From NCBI GenBank assembly GCA_005502775.1, contig SCNI01000002.1, positions 1 to 64,000 on the forward strand: a DNA stretch of 64,000 nucleotides, given 5' to 3'. Both the position numbers and the translations under genes were made by a program. The notes below the pieces were generated by a model. It saw nothing but the letters and a program-made list of their open reading frames with translations. It did no database searches and was not told where the DNA came from. This DNA is from Microbacteriaceae bacterium 3FA27C10. Its GTDB lineage: Bacteria; Actinomycetota; Actinomycetes; Actinomycetales; Microbacteriaceae. Of this stretch, positions 29,384 through 40,385 are shown piece after piece; the stretch's first letter is position 1; every line of letters starts with the position of its first letter.

Positions 29384-30358
29384 CTATAGGCGCGAATCCA
29401 CTTCCGGGGCCGGGATCCGCACGGGAACGTCCGAAGGGCCCCGTGCGCCCGCGAAGAGCCCCGGATGCACGTCCAGCAGCACCCGGAGCGCGCCCACCCA
29501 GACGAGGGCCGAGCCGAGCAGGTGCAGCACCACGAGCCACTCCGGAAGGCCGAGGAGAGCCTGGGCGAGGCCGATCGCCGCCTGGGCGACGACGACCACG
29601 ACGAAGGTGAGGGCTCGGCGGCGCGCGAGTGACGCATCCGGGACCCGCAGCAGAGCGGCGTAGAGCGCGATGCCGAGAACGAGTGTCAGCGCGCCCAGCA
29701 CGCCGTGCAGCACCGTGACACCCGCCCACTGGAAGGGCATCCGGGGCACGTCGGCGGAGTCTCCGGCGTGCGGGCCGGTTCCCGTGACGAGCGTGCCCGC
29801 CACGATGAGCACCGCGGTGACGGCCACGAGCACCCAGGCCATCGGCCCGACGGCGCGCGGGAGGACGACGGTGGCGGGTTGCCCGCGATGGGCCCGGTGC
29901 CAGGTGAGCGTGGTGGTGGTCAGCAGGGCCACGGCGAGCACGAAGTGCATCGCGACCACCCAGGGGTTGAGGCCCGTGTTGACGGTCACTCCCCCGGCGA
30001 CGGCGTTGGCGACCACGAGCCAGAACTGCGACCAGGCGAGCCGTGTCATGCTGCGCTCGCGCGGCTTCTGCAGGCGGGCCGCGACGATCGCCCAGCCCAC
30101 GGCCAGGATGAGCACGCCCGTGAGGGCCCGGTTCGTGAACTCGATGAAGCCGTGGATGCCGAGGGCGGCGGTGGTGGTGAGGGAGGTTCCGTCGCAGGTG
30201 GGCCAGGTGGGGCAGCCGAGGCCGGAGCCGGTGACGCGCACGACGCCGCCCGTGACGATGATGAGGATGCTCACGACGAGCGCGGCCGTGGTGCCCCAGC
30301 GCAGCGCGCGGGGCGTGAGGGTGACGCGGTCGGCTAGCCAGCCGAAAGGGGTCTGCAC
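29384..30358 (-). CDS. ctaA: Heme A synthase
   Basis: Membrane enzyme of 324 residues that oxidises the C8 methyl of heme O to make heme A for cytochrome aa3 oxidase. It has eight hydrophobic segments. The extracytoplasmic Cys pair Cys49/Cys55 (GLGCPTWPTCDG) and the heme-ligand region GIHGFIEFTNR (His69, Glu73) are intact. The GTG start lies eight bases after the ctaB stop, so the two are co-transcribed. The final 30 residues are polar. Confidence 0.93.
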   Translation of the reverse strand: MQTPFGWLADRVTLTPRALRWGTTAALVVSILIIVTGGVVRVTGSGLGCPTWPTCDGTSLTTTAALGIHGFIEFTNRALTGVLILAVGWAIVAARLQKPRERSMTRLAWSQFWLVVANAVAGGVTVNTGLNPWVVAMHFVLAVALLTTTTLTWHRAHRGQPATVVLPRAVGPMAWVLVAVTAVLIVAGTLVTGTGPHAGDSADVPRMPFQWAGVTVLHGVLGALTLVLGIALYAALLRVPDASLARRRALTFVVVVVAQAAIGLAQALLGLPEWLVVLHLLGSALVWVGALRVLLDVHPGLFAGARGPSDVPVRIPAPEVDSRL

Positions 30359-30366
30359 GATCGGGC

Positions 30367-31296
30367 CTAGAGGGGGAAGAGGGTGACGAGCGGGTCGATC
30401 GCCACCGCGAGGAAGATGAGGGTGAGGTAGGTGATCGAGCCGTGGAACACCCGCATCGGCTTGATCGAGAGATCACGGATCGAGCGGCTGTAGAGGCGGT
30501 GCGATTCGTAGAGGAACCAGGCTCCCGCGGCGATCGCCGTGGCCGAGTAGATGAGGCCCATGTGGCCCACCGGGATGAGCAGCAGCGAGCACGCCACCAT
30601 CGCCCAGGCGTAGAGAACGATCTGCAGGCCCACCACGACACGGCCGCGCACCACGGCGAGCATCGGCACGCCGGCGGTCTTGTAGTCGGCGCGGTACTTC
30701 ATCGAGAGCGGCCAGTAGTGCGGCGGCGTCCAGAGGAAGATGATGCCGAAGAGGATGAGCGCCTCCCAGGACAGCGAGTTCGTGACGGCCGCCCAGCCGA
30801 TCAGCACCGGCATGCAGCCCGCGATGCCGCCCCAGACGATGTTCTGCGGAGTGCGGCGCTTCAGCACGAGCGTGTAGAGCAGCACGTAGATGAGGATGGC
30901 GGCCAGCGAGAGGGAGGCGGCCAGGAGGTTGGTGAAGACGGCCAGCCAGACGATGGAGACGATGCCGACCACCCAGGCGAAGACCAGCGCTTCGCGGTCG
31001 CTCAGCACGCCGGTGACGAGCGGCCGCTTCGAGGTGCGGTTCATCACGCGGTCGATGTCGCGGTCGATGTAGCAGTTGAAGGCGCCGGCGCTGCCGGCGC
31101 TGAGTGCGCCGCCCACGAGCGTGGCGAAGATGAGCCAGAGGTTCGGGATGCCGCCCTCGGCCAGGATCATGACCGGAACGGTGGTGACCAGGAGGAGCTC
31201 GATCACCCGGGGCTTGGTGAGGGCGAAATACGCCTTCGCCTTCTCCATCGGGCGGATCCGCTGCTCGTCCACTCGGCCGTCGACCGCTACGTCCAT
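30367..31296 (-). CDS. ctaB: Protoheme IX farnesyltransferase (heme O synthase)
   Basis: Polytopic UbiA-family prenyltransferase of 309 residues that attaches farnesyl to heme B. The metal-diphosphate motif is N74-x3-D78-x3-D82 (NCYIDRDID), followed by RTSKRPL, with a second motif [13 protein letters not shown]. It has about nine membrane segments. AGGAG precedes the ATG. It is divergent from tkt, an arrangement common to actinobacteria, and is followed by ctaA. Confidence 0.95.
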   Translation of the reverse strand: MDVAVDGRVDEQRIRPMEKAKAYFALTKPRVIELLLVTTVPVMILAEGGIPNLWLIFATLVGGALSAGSAGAFNCYIDRDIDRVMNRTSKRPLVTGVLSDREALVFAWVVGIVSIVWLAVFTNLLAASLSLAAILIYVLLYTLVLKRRTPQNIVWGGIAGCMPVLIGWAAVTNSLSWEALILFGIIFLWTPPHYWPLSMKYRADYKTAGVPMLAVVRGRVVVGLQIVLYAWAMVACSLLLIPVGHMGLIYSATAIAAGAWFLYESHRLYSRSIRDLSIKPMRVFHGSITYLTLIFLAVAIDPLVTLFPL

Positions 31297-31333
31297 TACT
31301 CCTCTAACCTGCCCGTCGGTGAATCCCCGGCTA

Positions 31334-31339
31334 AGTCTA
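31334..31339 (-). promoter_or_regulatory. -10 box TAGACT for ctaB
   Basis: TAGACT on the minus strand, about 38 bases before the ctaB ATG, gives a leader of about 30 bases containing the GAGGAG ribosome site. No clear -35. Confidence 0.4.
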
Positions 31340-31372
31340 TTCGATGGCGACCGGGGCCTCCGTCGGCGTCGA

Positions 31373-31378
31373 TATGAT
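31373..31378 (+). promoter_or_regulatory. -10 box TATGAT for the tkt operon
   Basis: A near-consensus TATGAT about 55 bases before the tkt GTG. Transcription would start near 31385 and leave a leader of about 48 bases including AGAAGGG. The -35 region is not recognisable. Confidence 0.45.
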
Positions 31379-31432
31379 TGATGAGAAGGACTCCGTAGAC
31401 ACGGACCGCAACCGAGAAGGGTCTAATACCTC

Positions 31433-33526
31433 GTGGCGACATTCCAATGGGAACCCATTGACGACAAGGCAGTATCGACAGTCAAGATCCTCGCGGCGGA
31501 CGCCGTCGAGAAGGTCGGTAACGGGCACCCGGGAACGGCCATCAGCCTGGCCCCCGCCGCCTACCTGCTGTTCCAGAAGGTCATGCGCAAAGACCCGAGC
31601 GACCAGGACTGGCTCGGCCGCGACCGCTTCATCCTCTCGGTGGGCCACTCCTCGCTCACGCAGTACATCCAGCTCTACCTCGGCGGCTACGGCCTGGAGC
31701 TCGACGATCTGAAGGCGCTCCGCACCTGGGGTTCGCTGACCCCGGGCCACCCGGAGTACGGCCACACGAAGGGCGTCGAGATCACCACCGGCCCGCTCGG
31801 CCAGGGCCTCGCCTCCGCCGTGGGCTTCGCCTACGCCCAGCGCTTCGAGCGCGGTCTGTTCGACCCCGAGGCCGAAGCCGGCACCAGCCCCTTCGACCAC
31901 CACGTCTACGTGATCGCGGGCGACGGCGACCTCGAAGAGGGCGTCACGAGCGAGGCCTCCTCGCTCGCCGGCCACCAGCAGCTCGGCAACCTCGTCGCCA
32001 TCTACGACTCGAACCAGATCTCGATCGAGGACGACACCAACATCGCCTTCACCGAAGACGTGAAGGCCCGGTACGAGGCCTACCACTGGCACGTGCAGGT
32101 GGTCGACTGGAAGAAGACCGGCCAGTACGTCGAAGACGTGCAGGCGCTCTACGAAGCCATCGAGACGGCCAAGGCCGAGACCTCGAAGCCGTCGCTGATC
32201 ATCCTGAAGACGATCATCGGATGGCCGTCGCCGAAGAAGCAGAACACCGGCAAGATCCACGGCTCCGCTCTCGGCGCCGAGGAGCTGAAGGGCCTCAAGG
32301 AGGTGCTCGGCTTCGACCCCGAGCAGCACTTCCAGGTCGACGACGACGTCATCGCGCACACCCGCGGCGCCATCGCGCGCGGCGCTGCCGAGCGGGCCGA
32401 GTGGCAGAAGGGCTTCGACGCCTGGGCGGCCGCCAACCCCGAGAGGAAGGCCCTGCTCGACCGGCTCGAGGCCGGTGAGCTGCCCGAGGGCATCGAGTCC
32501 GCCCTCCCCGTGTTCGAGGCCGGCAAGGACGTCTCGACCCGCGCCTCCTCCGGCAAGGTCATCAACGCCCTCGCCGAGGTGCTCCCCGAGTTCTGGGGCG
32601 GCTCGGCCGACCTCGCCGAGTCGAACAACACCACGATCGAGTCCGCCGCATCCTTCGTTCCGGCCGAGCACTCGACGCACGAGTGGACGGGCAACCCCTA
32701 CGGCCGCGTCCTGCACTTCGGCATCCGCGAGCACGCCATGGGCTCGATCCTGAACGGCATCGTGCTGCACGGCAAGACCCGCGCCTTCGGTGGCACCTTC
32801 CTCATCTTCAGCGACTACATGCGCCCCGCGGTGCGCCTGGCCGCGCTGATGAAGGTGCCCTCGATCTTCGTCTACACGCACGACTCCGTCGCGCTCGGCG
32901 AAGACGGCCCGACCCACCAGCCGATCGAGCAGCTCTGGGCCCTCCGGGCGATCCCGGGCCTGGACGTCGTGCGCCCCGCCGACGCCAACGAGGTGGCCCA
33001 CGCCTGGCTGACCATCCTCCGCCGTCACCACAACCCGGCCGCCATCGCGCTCACCCGCCAGAACATCCCGGTGTACGAGCGCGGCGAGGGCGATGCCGCG
33101 GGCGAGGTCTTCGCCTCGGCCGCCAACACCGCCAAGGGCGCCTACGTTCTCGCCGAGGCGCCGAACGGCACCCCCGACGTGATCTTCATCGCCACCGGCT
33201 CCGAGGTGCAGCTGGCCGTCGAGGCCCGCGCCATCCTGGCCGGCGAGGGCATCAACGCCCGCGTCGTGTCGGCGCCGTCGCTCGAGTGGTTCGAAGAGCA
33301 GCCCGAGGCGTACAAGGAGTCGGTGCTCCCGGCTTCCGTCAAAGCCCGCGTCTCGATCGAGGCCGGTCTGTCGCTCGGCTGGCACAAGTACGTCGGCGAC
33401 GCCGGCCGCAGCGTGTCGATCGAGCACTTCGGCGCCTCCGCCGACTACAAGACCCTGTTCCGCGAGTTCGGCATCACCGCCGAGGCCGCCGTCGAGGCCG
33501 CCAAGACCAGCCTCGCCGCGCTCTGA
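31433..33526 (+). CDS. tkt: Transketolase
   Basis: Thiamine diphosphate enzyme of 697 residues that moves two-carbon units between sugar phosphates. The TPP/metal motif begins G163-D-G ([14 protein letters not shown]), the N-terminal [13 protein letters not shown] is intact, and the pyrimidine domain has [20 protein letters not shown]. The GTG start has AGAAGGG about 12 bases upstream, a little far. It leads the operon tkt-tal-pgi-zwf-opcA-pgl, which joins both branches of the pentose-phosphate pathway. Confidence 0.97.
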   Translation: MATFQWEPIDDKAVSTVKILAADAVEKVGNGHPGTAISLAPAAYLLFQKVMRKDPSDQDWLGRDRFILSVGHSSLTQYIQLYLGGYGLELDDLKALRTWGSLTPGHPEYGHTKGVEITTGPLGQGLASAVGFAYAQRFERGLFDPEAEAGTSPFDHHVYVIAGDGDLEEGVTSEASSLAGHQQLGNLVAIYDSNQISIEDDTNIAFTEDVKARYEAYHWHVQVVDWKKTGQYVEDVQALYEAIETAKAETSKPSLIILKTIIGWPSPKKQNTGKIHGSALGAEELKGLKEVLGFDPEQHFQVDDDVIAHTRGAIARGAAERAEWQKGFDAWAAANPERKALLDRLEAGELPEGIESALPVFEAGKDVSTRASSGKVINALAEVLPEFWGGSADLAESNNTTIESAASFVPAEHSTHEWTGNPYGRVLHFGIREHAMGSILNGIVLHGKTRAFGGTFLIFSDYMRPAVRLAALMKVPSIFVYTHDSVALGEDGPTHQPIEQLWALRAIPGLDVVRPADANEVAHAWLTILRRHHNPAAIALTRQNIPVYERGEGDAAGEVFASAANTAKGAYVLAEAPNGTPDVIFIATGSEVQLAVEARAILAGEGINARVVSAPSLEWFEEQPEAYKESVLPASVKARVSIEAGLSLGWHKYVGDAGRSVSIEHFGASADYKTLFREFGITAEAAVEAAKTSLAAL

Positions 33527-33561
33527 ACCGAAGACTTCACGTACCAAGGAGAAATGACGAA

Positions 33562-34674
33562 ATGACCGAAGCAACTCCCACCCAGCAGCTCTCCGACGTC
33601 GGCGTGTCGATCTGGCTCGACGACCTGTCGCGCTCGCGCATCTCGTCGGGCGGTCTGCAGAAGCTGATCGCCGAGAAGAACGTCGTCGGCGTCACCACGA
33701 ACCCGTCGATCTTCGCCGCAGCCCTCGCCAACGGCGAGTCCTACGCCGAGCAGGTCGCTGTTCTCGCGAAGGCCGGCACGGATGTCACCACCGCCGTCTT
33801 CGAGATCACCACCGACGACGTGGCCGCGGCCAGCGACATCTTCAAGCCGATCTACGACTCGACCGCCGGTTTCGACGGCCGCGTCTCGATCGAGGTCGAG
33901 CCGGGACTCGCGCACGACGCGCAGGGCACCATCGAGCAGGCCAAGGCGCTCTACGCCAAGGTCGATCGCGAGAACGTGCTCATCAAGATCCCCGCGACCG
34001 TCGAGGGCCTCGAAGCGATCACCGAGACCATCGGTGCCGGCATCTCGGTGAACGTGACGCTGATCTTCTCGCTCGAGCGCTACCGCGACGTCATCAACGC
34101 CTACCTCGCCGGTCTCGAGAAGGCCAAGGAAGCCGGCCTCGACCTGTCGAAGATCCACTCCGTCGCCTCGTTCTTCGTGTCGCGCGTCGACACCGAGATC
34201 GACAAGCGCCTGGTGGCCATCGGCACCGACGAGGCCCTCGCCCTCAAGAGCAAGGCCGGCGTCGCGAACGCCCAGCTCGCCTACGAGGTCTACGAGCAGG
34301 CCTTTGCCACCGAGCGCGCCAGCTACCTGCTGGGCGCCGGCGCCAACAAGCAGCGCCCGCTCTGGGCCTCCACCGGTGTGAAGGACCCCGCCGTGCCCGA
34401 CACCACCTACGTGGTGGAGCTCGCCGCCCCCGAGGTCGTCAACACCATGCCGGAGAAGACGCTCGACGCGACCTTCGACCACGGCGTGATCACCGGCAAC
34501 ACGATCGCCGGAAGCTACGCGGAGGCCAACAAGGTACTCGACGCCATCGGCGCACTCGGCATCTCCTACGCCGAGGTCACCGAGCTCCTCGAGCAGGAGG
34601 GCGTGGAGAAGTTCATCGTCTCGTGGAACGAGTTGCTCGAGACGGTGACCGCCGCTCTCGAGGCCGCCAAATGA
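33562..34674 (+). CDS. tal: Transaldolase
   Basis: Moves dihydroxyacetone units in the non-oxidative pentose-phosphate branch; 370 residues, the long actinobacterial type. The Schiff-base lysine is Lys142 in VLIKIPAT, and TTNPSIF and [11 protein letters not shown] mark the barrel. An out-of-frame ATG eight bases before the real one overlaps the AAGGAG region but gives no coding frame. The stop overlaps the pgi start as ATGA. Confidence 0.96.
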   Translation: MTEATPTQQLSDVGVSIWLDDLSRSRISSGGLQKLIAEKNVVGVTTNPSIFAAALANGESYAEQVAVLAKAGTDVTTAVFEITTDDVAAASDIFKPIYDSTAGFDGRVSIEVEPGLAHDAQGTIEQAKALYAKVDRENVLIKIPATVEGLEAITETIGAGISVNVTLIFSLERYRDVINAYLAGLEKAKEAGLDLSKIHSVASFFVSRVDTEIDKRLVAIGTDEALALKSKAGVANAQLAYEVYEQAFATERASYLLGAGANKQRPLWASTGVKDPAVPDTTYVVELAAPEVVNTMPEKTLDATFDHGVITGNTIAGSYAEANKVLDAIGALGISYAEVTELLEQEGVEKFIVSWNELLETVTAALEAAK

Positions 34675-36272
34675 CGATCGCCATCCACACCTCGGGTGAC
34701 GCGAAGAAAGCTGTCGAAACGCACGTTCCGCAGCTGGTCGCCGATCTCGTGGCATCCGGCATCACCGCCGAGAACCCCTCCCTCTGGGGTGCGGCGGCCG
34801 AGCCGGAGGCGGCAAAGCGTCTCGGCTGGACGGAGGCCGTCTCGATCTCGCGCCCGCTCGTGGCCGAGGTCGAGGCGCTCCGTGCCGAGCTGCTGCAGGC
34901 CGGTGTCGATCACGTCGTGCTCGCCGGAATGGGCGGCTCCTCGCTCGCTCCGGAGGTGATCACCCGCACCGCGGGCGTCGAGCTCACCATCCTCGACTCG
35001 ACGGCGCCGGAGCAGATCGCCGCGGCCCTCGCCGACCGACTCGAGAGCACCGTGCTGGTGGCCTCGTCGAAGTCGGGAGGGACGCTCGAGACCGACAGCC
35101 AGCGCCGCGCCTACGAAGTCGCGTTCCGTGCGGCGGGCATCGACCCGGCGACGCGCATCGTGATCGTGACAGACCCGGGTTCTCCGCTCGAGCAGCTGGC
35201 AAAGGATGCGGGCTACCGCACCTTCCTCGCCGACCCTGAGGTGGGCGGTCGCTACTCGGCTCTCACCGCCTTCGGCCTGGTGCCGTCGGGGCTCGCAGGC
35301 GCAGACATCGGCGAGCTGCTCGACGAGGCCGAGGCGATCTCGCTGAACCTCGCCGAGGACGGGGACGAGAACTTCGGTCTCATCCTCGGCGCCGCCCTCG
35401 CGGGAACCTCGCCACTGCGCGACAAGACCGGGATCGTGGCCGACGGGACCCACATCGTCGGCTTCGCCGACTGGGCCGAACAGCTCATCGCGGAATCGAC
35501 CGGCAAAGACGGCAAGGGCCTGCTCCCGGTCGTGCTCGACGTCCACTCCCCCGAGATCGCGGCGGGCCTGCCCGACCTGCAGATCGTGCGGCTCGTCGAC
35601 AACGCGGGCGCCTTCCACCTGCGTGAGAAGCACCCGGGCGAGGTGCTGATCAGCGGGTCTCTCGGCGCGATGCTCCTCACCTGGGAGTACGCGGTCGCGG
35701 TCGCCGGGCGCCTCCTGGGCATCAACCCCTTCGACCAGCCCGACGTGGAGTCGGCCAAGGCCGCCGCGCGCGGCCTGCTCGACGACCGTCCCTCCCCCGA
35801 GACGCCGGCCTTCGTGGCCGAGGGCGTCGAAGTGCGGGGCACCGCCGCCGTCGTGGCCGGCACCGATACCCTCAGCGGTGCCGTCGACGCTCTCCTCGCC
35901 CAGCTGCCCTCCGACGGCTACCTGGCGATCATGGCCTACGTCGACCGCCTGGAGTTCTCCGGCCTCGCCGAGCTCCGCGATCTTCTCGCGGCGCGCTCCG
36001 GCCGGCCGGTGACCTTCGGCTGGGGGCCGCGGTTCCTGCACTCGACGGGCCAGTACCACAAGGGCGGTCCCGCGAACGGCGTGTTCCTGCAGATCACCGC
36101 CGACGCATCCGCCGATCTCGAGATCCCCGATCGACCGTTCACCTTCGGCCAGCTCATCCAAGCTCAAGCGGCCGGCGACGCCACGGTTCTCGAACAGCAC
36201 GGGCGTCCCGTGCTGCGCCTGAACCTCAGCGGCGTCTCCGCCGTGCCGGGCCTTCTCAGCGCGCTGCGCTGA
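34671..36272 (+). CDS. pgi: Glucose-6-phosphate isomerase
   Basis: Interconverts glucose-6-phosphate and fructose-6-phosphate, linking glycolysis with the pentose-phosphate genes around it. At 533 residues it is the form that follows tal in actinobacterial operons, with two SIS subdomains. [14 protein letters not shown] and [12 protein letters not shown] bind the sugar phosphate. The start overlaps the tal stop (ATGA); a longer reading from 34623 is inside tal and rejected. zwf follows after 21 bases. Confidence 0.95.
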   Translation: MTIAIHTSGDAKKAVETHVPQLVADLVASGITAENPSLWGAAAEPEAAKRLGWTEAVSISRPLVAEVEALRAELLQAGVDHVVLAGMGGSSLAPEVITRTAGVELTILDSTAPEQIAAALADRLESTVLVASSKSGGTLETDSQRRAYEVAFRAAGIDPATRIVIVTDPGSPLEQLAKDAGYRTFLADPEVGGRYSALTAFGLVPSGLAGADIGELLDEAEAISLNLAEDGDENFGLILGAALAGTSPLRDKTGIVADGTHIVGFADWAEQLIAESTGKDGKGLLPVVLDVHSPEIAAGLPDLQIVRLVDNAGAFHLREKHPGEVLISGSLGAMLLTWEYAVAVAGRLLGINPFDQPDVESAKAAARGLLDDRPSPETPAFVAEGVEVRGTAAVVAGTDTLSGAVDALLAQLPSDGYLAIMAYVDRLEFSGLAELRDLLAARSGRPVTFGWGPRFLHSTGQYHKGGPANGVFLQITADASADLEIPDRPFTFGQLIQAQAAGDATVLEQHGRPVLRLNLSGVSAVPGLLSALR

Positions 36273-36293
36273 GCTACTGAAACAAGGAGTTCA

Positions 36294-37835
36294 ATGCCTC
36301 CCGTGGAGATCACACCGGAGTACAACCCGCTTCGGCTTCCGACGGATCGCCGGCTGAACCGGATCGCAGGCCCCAGCGGCCTTGTGATCTTCGGCGTCAC
36401 CGGTGACCTGTCGCGCAAGAAGCTGATGCCCGCCGTCTACGACCTCGCCAGCCGAGGGCTGCTTCCGCCCGGGTTCTCGCTCGTCGGCTTCGCCCGCCGC
36501 GACTGGGAGGACCAGGACTTCGAGCGGGTGGTGCATGACTCGGTCAAGGAGCACTCGCGCACGCCGTTCGACGAGGACGTGTGGCGCCAGCTCTCCGAGG
36601 GCATCCGATTCGTGTCGGGCGAGTTCGACGACGAGAAGGCCTTCGAGCAGCTGAAGGACACGATCGACGAGCTCGACCGGGAGCGCGGGACGATGGGGAA
36701 CTACGCGTTCTACCTGTCGATCCCGCCGAAGGCGTTCCCGCTCGTCACGGAGCAGCTCCGCCGCTCGGGCCTCGCCGACCAGAAAGACGACCGGTGGCGC
36801 CGCGTCGTCATCGAGAAGCCCTTCGGCAGTGACCTCAAGACGGCGATCGAGCTGAACGAGGTCGTCGAATCGGTGTTCCCGCCCGACTCGGTGTTCCGCA
36901 TCGACCACTACCTCGGCAAGGAGACGGTCCAGAACATCCTGGCGCTCCGCTTCGCCAACCAGCTGTACGAACCCATCTGGAACGCGAACTACGTCGACCA
37001 CGTGCAGATCACCATGGCCGAGGACATCGGCGTGGGTGGCCGGGCCGGCTACTACGACGGCATCGGCGCGGCGCGAGACGTCATCCAGAACCACCTGCTC
37101 CAGCTCCTGGCGCTCACCGCCATGGAGGAGCCGATCTCGTTCGACGCCGCCGACCTGCGTGCCGAGAAGGAGAAGGTGCTCGCGGCGGTCAAGCTGCCCG
37201 CCGACCTCAGCACGGTGACCGCGCGCGGTCAGTACGCCGGCGGCTGGCAGGGCGGCGAGAAGGTGCTCGGCTTCCTCGAGGAAGACGGCATGAACCCGCA
37301 GTCGACCACCGAGACCTACGCCGCGGTGAAGCTCGACATCGGTACCCGCCGCTGGGCGGGCGTGCCCTTCTACCTTCGTGCCGGAAAGCGACTCGGCCGA
37401 CGTGTGACCGAGATCGCCGTCGTGTTCAAGCGCGCACCGCAGTACCTGTTCGCGGAGAGCCAGACCTCGGAGCTCGGGCAGAACGCCCTGGTGATCCGGG
37501 TGCAGCCCGACGAGGGCGTGACGATCCGCTTCGGATCGAAGGTTCCCGGCGCCGGCGTGCAGGTGCGCGACGTGACGATGGACTTCGGCTACGGCCATGC
37601 GTTCACCGAGGCCAGCCCCGAAGCCTATGAGCGGCTCATCCTCGATGTGCTGCTCGGCGACCCGCCGCTGTTCCCCCGCCAGAAGGAGGTCGAGCTCTCC
37701 TGGAAGATCCTCGACCCGATCGAAGAATACTGGACCACACTCGGCCAGCCCGAGCAGTACCGCCCCGGAACCTGGGGGCCGGACTCGGCCGACGAACTGC
37801 TGGCCCGCGACGGAAGAACTTGGAGACGCCCGTGA
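36294..37835 (+). CDS. zwf: Glucose-6-phosphate 1-dehydrogenase
   Basis: Oxidises glucose-6-phosphate to 6-phosphogluconolactone, making NADPH; 513 residues. The coenzyme motif is FGVTGDLSRKK (33-43) and the substrate/catalytic stretch is RIDHYLGKE (202-210). AAGGAGTTCA precedes the ATG. The opcA GTG overlaps its stop (GTGA). Activity probably depends on OpcA, as in corynebacteria and cyanobacteria. Confidence 0.97.
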   Translation: MPPVEITPEYNPLRLPTDRRLNRIAGPSGLVIFGVTGDLSRKKLMPAVYDLASRGLLPPGFSLVGFARRDWEDQDFERVVHDSVKEHSRTPFDEDVWRQLSEGIRFVSGEFDDEKAFEQLKDTIDELDRERGTMGNYAFYLSIPPKAFPLVTEQLRRSGLADQKDDRWRRVVIEKPFGSDLKTAIELNEVVESVFPPDSVFRIDHYLGKETVQNILALRFANQLYEPIWNANYVDHVQITMAEDIGVGGRAGYYDGIGAARDVIQNHLLQLLALTAMEEPISFDAADLRAEKEKVLAAVKLPADLSTVTARGQYAGGWQGGEKVLGFLEEDGMNPQSTTETYAAVKLDIGTRRWAGVPFYLRAGKRLGRRVTEIAVVFKRAPQYLFAESQTSELGQNALVIRVQPDEGVTIRFGSKVPGAGVQVRDVTMDFGYGHAFTEASPEAYERLILDVLLGDPPLFPRQKEVELSWKILDPIEEYWTTLGQPEQYRPGTWGPDSADELLARDGRTWRRP

Positions 37836-38806
37836 TCGTCGATCTGCCGGACACCACCACGAGCAAGATCTCGAAATCTCTCGTGAAGATCCGTGAGGAG
37901 GGCGGCGCGGTCGCCCTGGGCCGTGTGCTCACCCTCGTCATCGTCACCTCGCTCGGCGAGGAGGAAGATGCCATCGAGGCGGCGAACGACGCCTCGCGCG
38001 AGCACCCCATGCGCGTCATCGTGGTCTCGACCGACCAGGAGAACGACGGGCTGAGCACGGGTCGGGGCGCTCGCCTCGACGCTCAGATCCGCGTGGGCGG
38101 CGATGCCGGCGCCAGTGAGGTCATCGTGCTGCGCGCCTACGGCGCCGCGGCCAGCGACCAGGAGGGACTCGTCACCGGGCTCCTTCTCTCGGATGCCCCC
38201 GTCGTGGTCTGGTGGCCGGGCGTCGCGCCCGAGAACGTCTCCACCTCGAGCCTCGGACGCATCGCGACTCGTCGCATCACCGACTCCTCGAACCAGGCCA
38301 ACCCCTACGAGGCGCTGCTGCGCCGGTCGAAGACGTACGCCCCGGGCGACACCGACTTCGCCTGGACGCGACTCACGCTCTGGCGTGCGCAGCTCGCCGC
38401 GGTACTCGACCAGCCGCCCTATGAGCCGGTGACGGCGATCGAGGTGTCGGGCGCATCCGACTCCCCCTCGACGCTGCTGCTGGCCGCCTGGCTGCGGCAC
38501 CAGCTGGAGGTGCCGGTGAAGTACGGCCTGCTCTCCCGCGCGACAGGCTCGAGTGGCATCCACGGCGTCATCCTGTCGCGCAACAGCGGGCCGATCGAGC
38601 TGGTTCGCGAGGTGCCGAACGTGGCACGCCTCAGCCAGCCCAACCAGCCCACCCACGACCTGTCGCTGCCGCGCCGCAATCTGCGCGACTGCCTGGCCGA
38701 GGAGCTGCGTCGACTCGACCCGGATGACCTGTATGGTGAAGTCATCTCCCAAGGCCTGGTCGAGTTGCTGGAGACGAACGAAGGCAGCGTTCGCGACGCG
38801 GTCTGA
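37832..38806 (+). CDS. opcA: Glucose-6-phosphate dehydrogenase assembly protein OpcA
   Basis: Non-catalytic partner that promotes assembly or activation of Zwf; 324 residues. The start VIVDLPDTTTSKISKSLVK and the middle PVVVWWPG are family hallmarks. The GTG at 37832 overlaps the zwf stop and has GGAG eight bases upstream; a TTG at 37820 is the alternative and would swallow that site. It lies between zwf and pgl in the usual actinobacterial order. Confidence 0.94.
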   Translation: MIVDLPDTTTSKISKSLVKIREEGGAVALGRVLTLVIVTSLGEEEDAIEAANDASREHPMRVIVVSTDQENDGLSTGRGARLDAQIRVGGDAGASEVIVLRAYGAAASDQEGLVTGLLLSDAPVVVWWPGVAPENVSTSSLGRIATRRITDSSNQANPYEALLRRSKTYAPGDTDFAWTRLTLWRAQLAAVLDQPPYEPVTAIEVSGASDSPSTLLLAAWLRHQLEVPVKYGLLSRATGSSGIHGVILSRNSGPIELVREVPNVARLSQPNQPTHDLSLPRRNLRDCLAEELRRLDPDDLYGEVISQGLVELLETNEGSVRDAV

Positions 38807-38862
38807 ATTCATGGATCCGAGTGCCACCGCGCGCCCGGATCGAGCGTGTGAAGGTGTGCCCT

Positions 38863-39633
38863 ATGACAACTGATCGCCGAGTCCTCGTCCACCCGGACAA
38901 GGAGTCCTTAGCCGGCTCCGTGGCTGCCCGTTTCATCACCAAGGTGATCGACATCCTCGACGAGTTCGACGAGGCCACGATCGTTCTGACCGGTGGGACG
39001 ATGGGCAGCGCGGTGCTCGCGGCGATCCGTTCGTCGGCGGCTTCCCACTCGATCGACTGGTCGCGCATCCACTTCTGGTGGGGCGACGAGCGGTTCGTCC
39101 CGAAGCAGGATGCCGACCGCAACGACCTGCAGGCCCGCGAGGCCCTGCTGGACCACATCCCGGTCGATCCGGCGAAGGTGCACGCCTTCCCCGCGTCCGA
39201 CGAGGTGTCCGACCTCGACGAGGCCGCCGCGATCTACGCGCGCGAACTCGCCGAGGCGGCACCCGACGGCGCGGAGTACCCGCGCTTCGACATCATGTTC
39301 CTCGGCGTCGGGCCCGATGGGCACATCGCGTCCCTGTTCCCGGGGCACGACGAGATCCGCATCACCGACAAGACGGTGGTGCCGGTGCGCAACTCGCCGA
39401 AGCCTCCGCCGGAGCGGCTCAGCCTCACGCTGCCGGTCATCCAGTCGGCCGACCGCATCTGGATGGTGCTCGCCGGTGCCGACAAGGCCTCGGCGATCGG
39501 GCTCGCCCTCGCGGGCGCCAGCATCGACGAGGTGCCCGTGGCCGGCGCCCAGGGCCGCAAGCGCACGGTCTTCTTCGTCGACCGCGAAGCGGCCGCCGAG
39601 GTGCCGGAGTCGCTCATCGCTCCGTCGTACTAG
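38863..39633 (+). CDS. pgl: 6-phosphogluconolactonase
   Basis: Hydrolyses 6-phosphogluconolactone after Zwf; 256 residues, NagB/Pgl fold. FWWGDERFVP and the GVGPDGHIASLFPGH block carry the predicted catalytic Asp/His. The ATG at 38863 has AAGGTG seven bases upstream and gives the normal family length. It is the last gene of the operon; a strong hairpin follows. No gnd gene is in the window, so the next enzyme is encoded elsewhere. Confidence 0.94.
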   Translation: MTTDRRVLVHPDKESLAGSVAARFITKVIDILDEFDEATIVLTGGTMGSAVLAAIRSSAASHSIDWSRIHFWWGDERFVPKQDADRNDLQAREALLDHIPVDPAKVHAFPASDEVSDLDEAAAIYARELAEAAPDGAEYPRFDIMFLGVGPDGHIASLFPGHDEIRITDKTVVPVRNSPKPPPERLSLTLPVIQSADRIWMVLAGADKASAIGLALAGASIDEVPVAGAQGRKRTVFFVDREAAAEVPESLIAPSY

Positions 39634-39659
39634 CTGCCGTCCTCCTAGCATCGACGACG

Positions 39660-39697
39660 AAAGGGGAGGCCGCACATCATCGTGCGGCCTCCCCTTT
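39660..39697. terminator. Bidirectional terminator between pgl and rbpA
   Basis: Perfect 16-base arms AAAGGGGAGGCCGCAC (39660-39675) and the complement (39682-39697) with a six-base loop ATCATC. A-rich and T-rich outer ends fit intrinsic termination on both strands. Confidence 0.85.
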
Positions 39698-39720
39698 CGG
39701 CCTTCAGCGAAGAGCTGGGC

Positions 39721-40083
39721 TCAAGACGAGGCGGTTCCCCGGCGCTCACGGAGCTGCTGGAGTGCGTCTTCGAGAAGCTGCTCCGCCTCCTGCTCGGTGC
39801 GGCGCTCCTTCACATAGGCGAGGTGCGTCTTGTAGGGCTCCAGCTTGGCCACCGAGGGCGGGTTCGCCTTGTCGCGGCCGGCAGGCAGACCCGAGGCCGG
39901 GCAGTCGATCGTCTCAGGGATCTCTTCGTCGGGCAGGTTCGCCGCGAAGTAGCGCACCGTCTCGTTGCCGAGCGCATCCCAGTACGAGACCTGGATGCGT
40001 TCCGCGTGGAAACCGCGATCCTGCTCGCCCATGGGGCCGGCGCCGACGCGCGATCCGCGGATCGCACTTCCTCCTGATGCCAT
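39721..40083 (-). CDS. rbpA: RNA polymerase-binding protein RbpA
   Basis: Actinobacteria-specific transcription factor that binds the principal sigma factor and RNA polymerase and steadies the open complex; 120 residues. The N-terminal tail (GSAIRGSRVG), the central barrel region and the C-terminal sigma-interacting segment are present. It starts three bases after the secG stop, so it is in the gap-pgk-tpiA-secG transcription unit or read from the secG promoter. Its presence by itself marks an actinobacterium. Confidence 0.95.
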   Translation of the reverse strand: MASGGSAIRGSRVGAGPMGEQDRGFHAERIQVSYWDALGNETVRYFAANLPDEEIPETIDCPASGLPAGRDKANPPSVAKLEPYKTHLAYVKERRTEQEAEQLLEDALQQLRERRGTASS

Positions 40084-40086
40084 AGT

Positions 40087-40332
40087 TCAGACTCCGAATT
40101 TCGTCAGTAGACCGAGGACGATGATGCTGCCCACCCAGATCAGGCCGAGGATCACCGTGATGCGGTTGAGGTTGCGCTCCGCGACGCCCGAGGCGCCGAG
40201 GTTGGAGGTGACGCCGCCGCCGAACATGTCGGAAAGACCGCCGCCGCGCCCCTTGTGGAGCAGGATGAGGAGGGTCAACAAGAGGCTCGTGATGCCGAGA
40301 ACCACATTGAGGACGACCTGAAGGATTTGCAC
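40087..40332 (-). CDS. secG: Preprotein translocase subunit SecG
   Basis: Small membrane subunit of the SecYEG channel, 81 residues with two hydrophobic helices (about 5-24 and 55-75) around a Gly-rich loop HKGRGGGLSDMFGGG. The GTG at 40332 is supported by GAAAGG eight bases upstream and by family length; a reading to 40662 runs antisense-like through tpiA and is rejected. It sits in the classical gap-pgk-tpiA-secG order. Confidence 0.94.
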   Translation of the reverse strand: MQILQVVLNVVLGITSLLLTLLILLHKGRGGGLSDMFGGGVTSNLGASGVAERNLNRITVILGLIWVGSIIVLGLLTKFGV

Positions 40333-40385
40333 TGCTTGCCTTTCACACGCGGGAGAGCCGGGTCGCTCCCCCGTGACCACAGGTA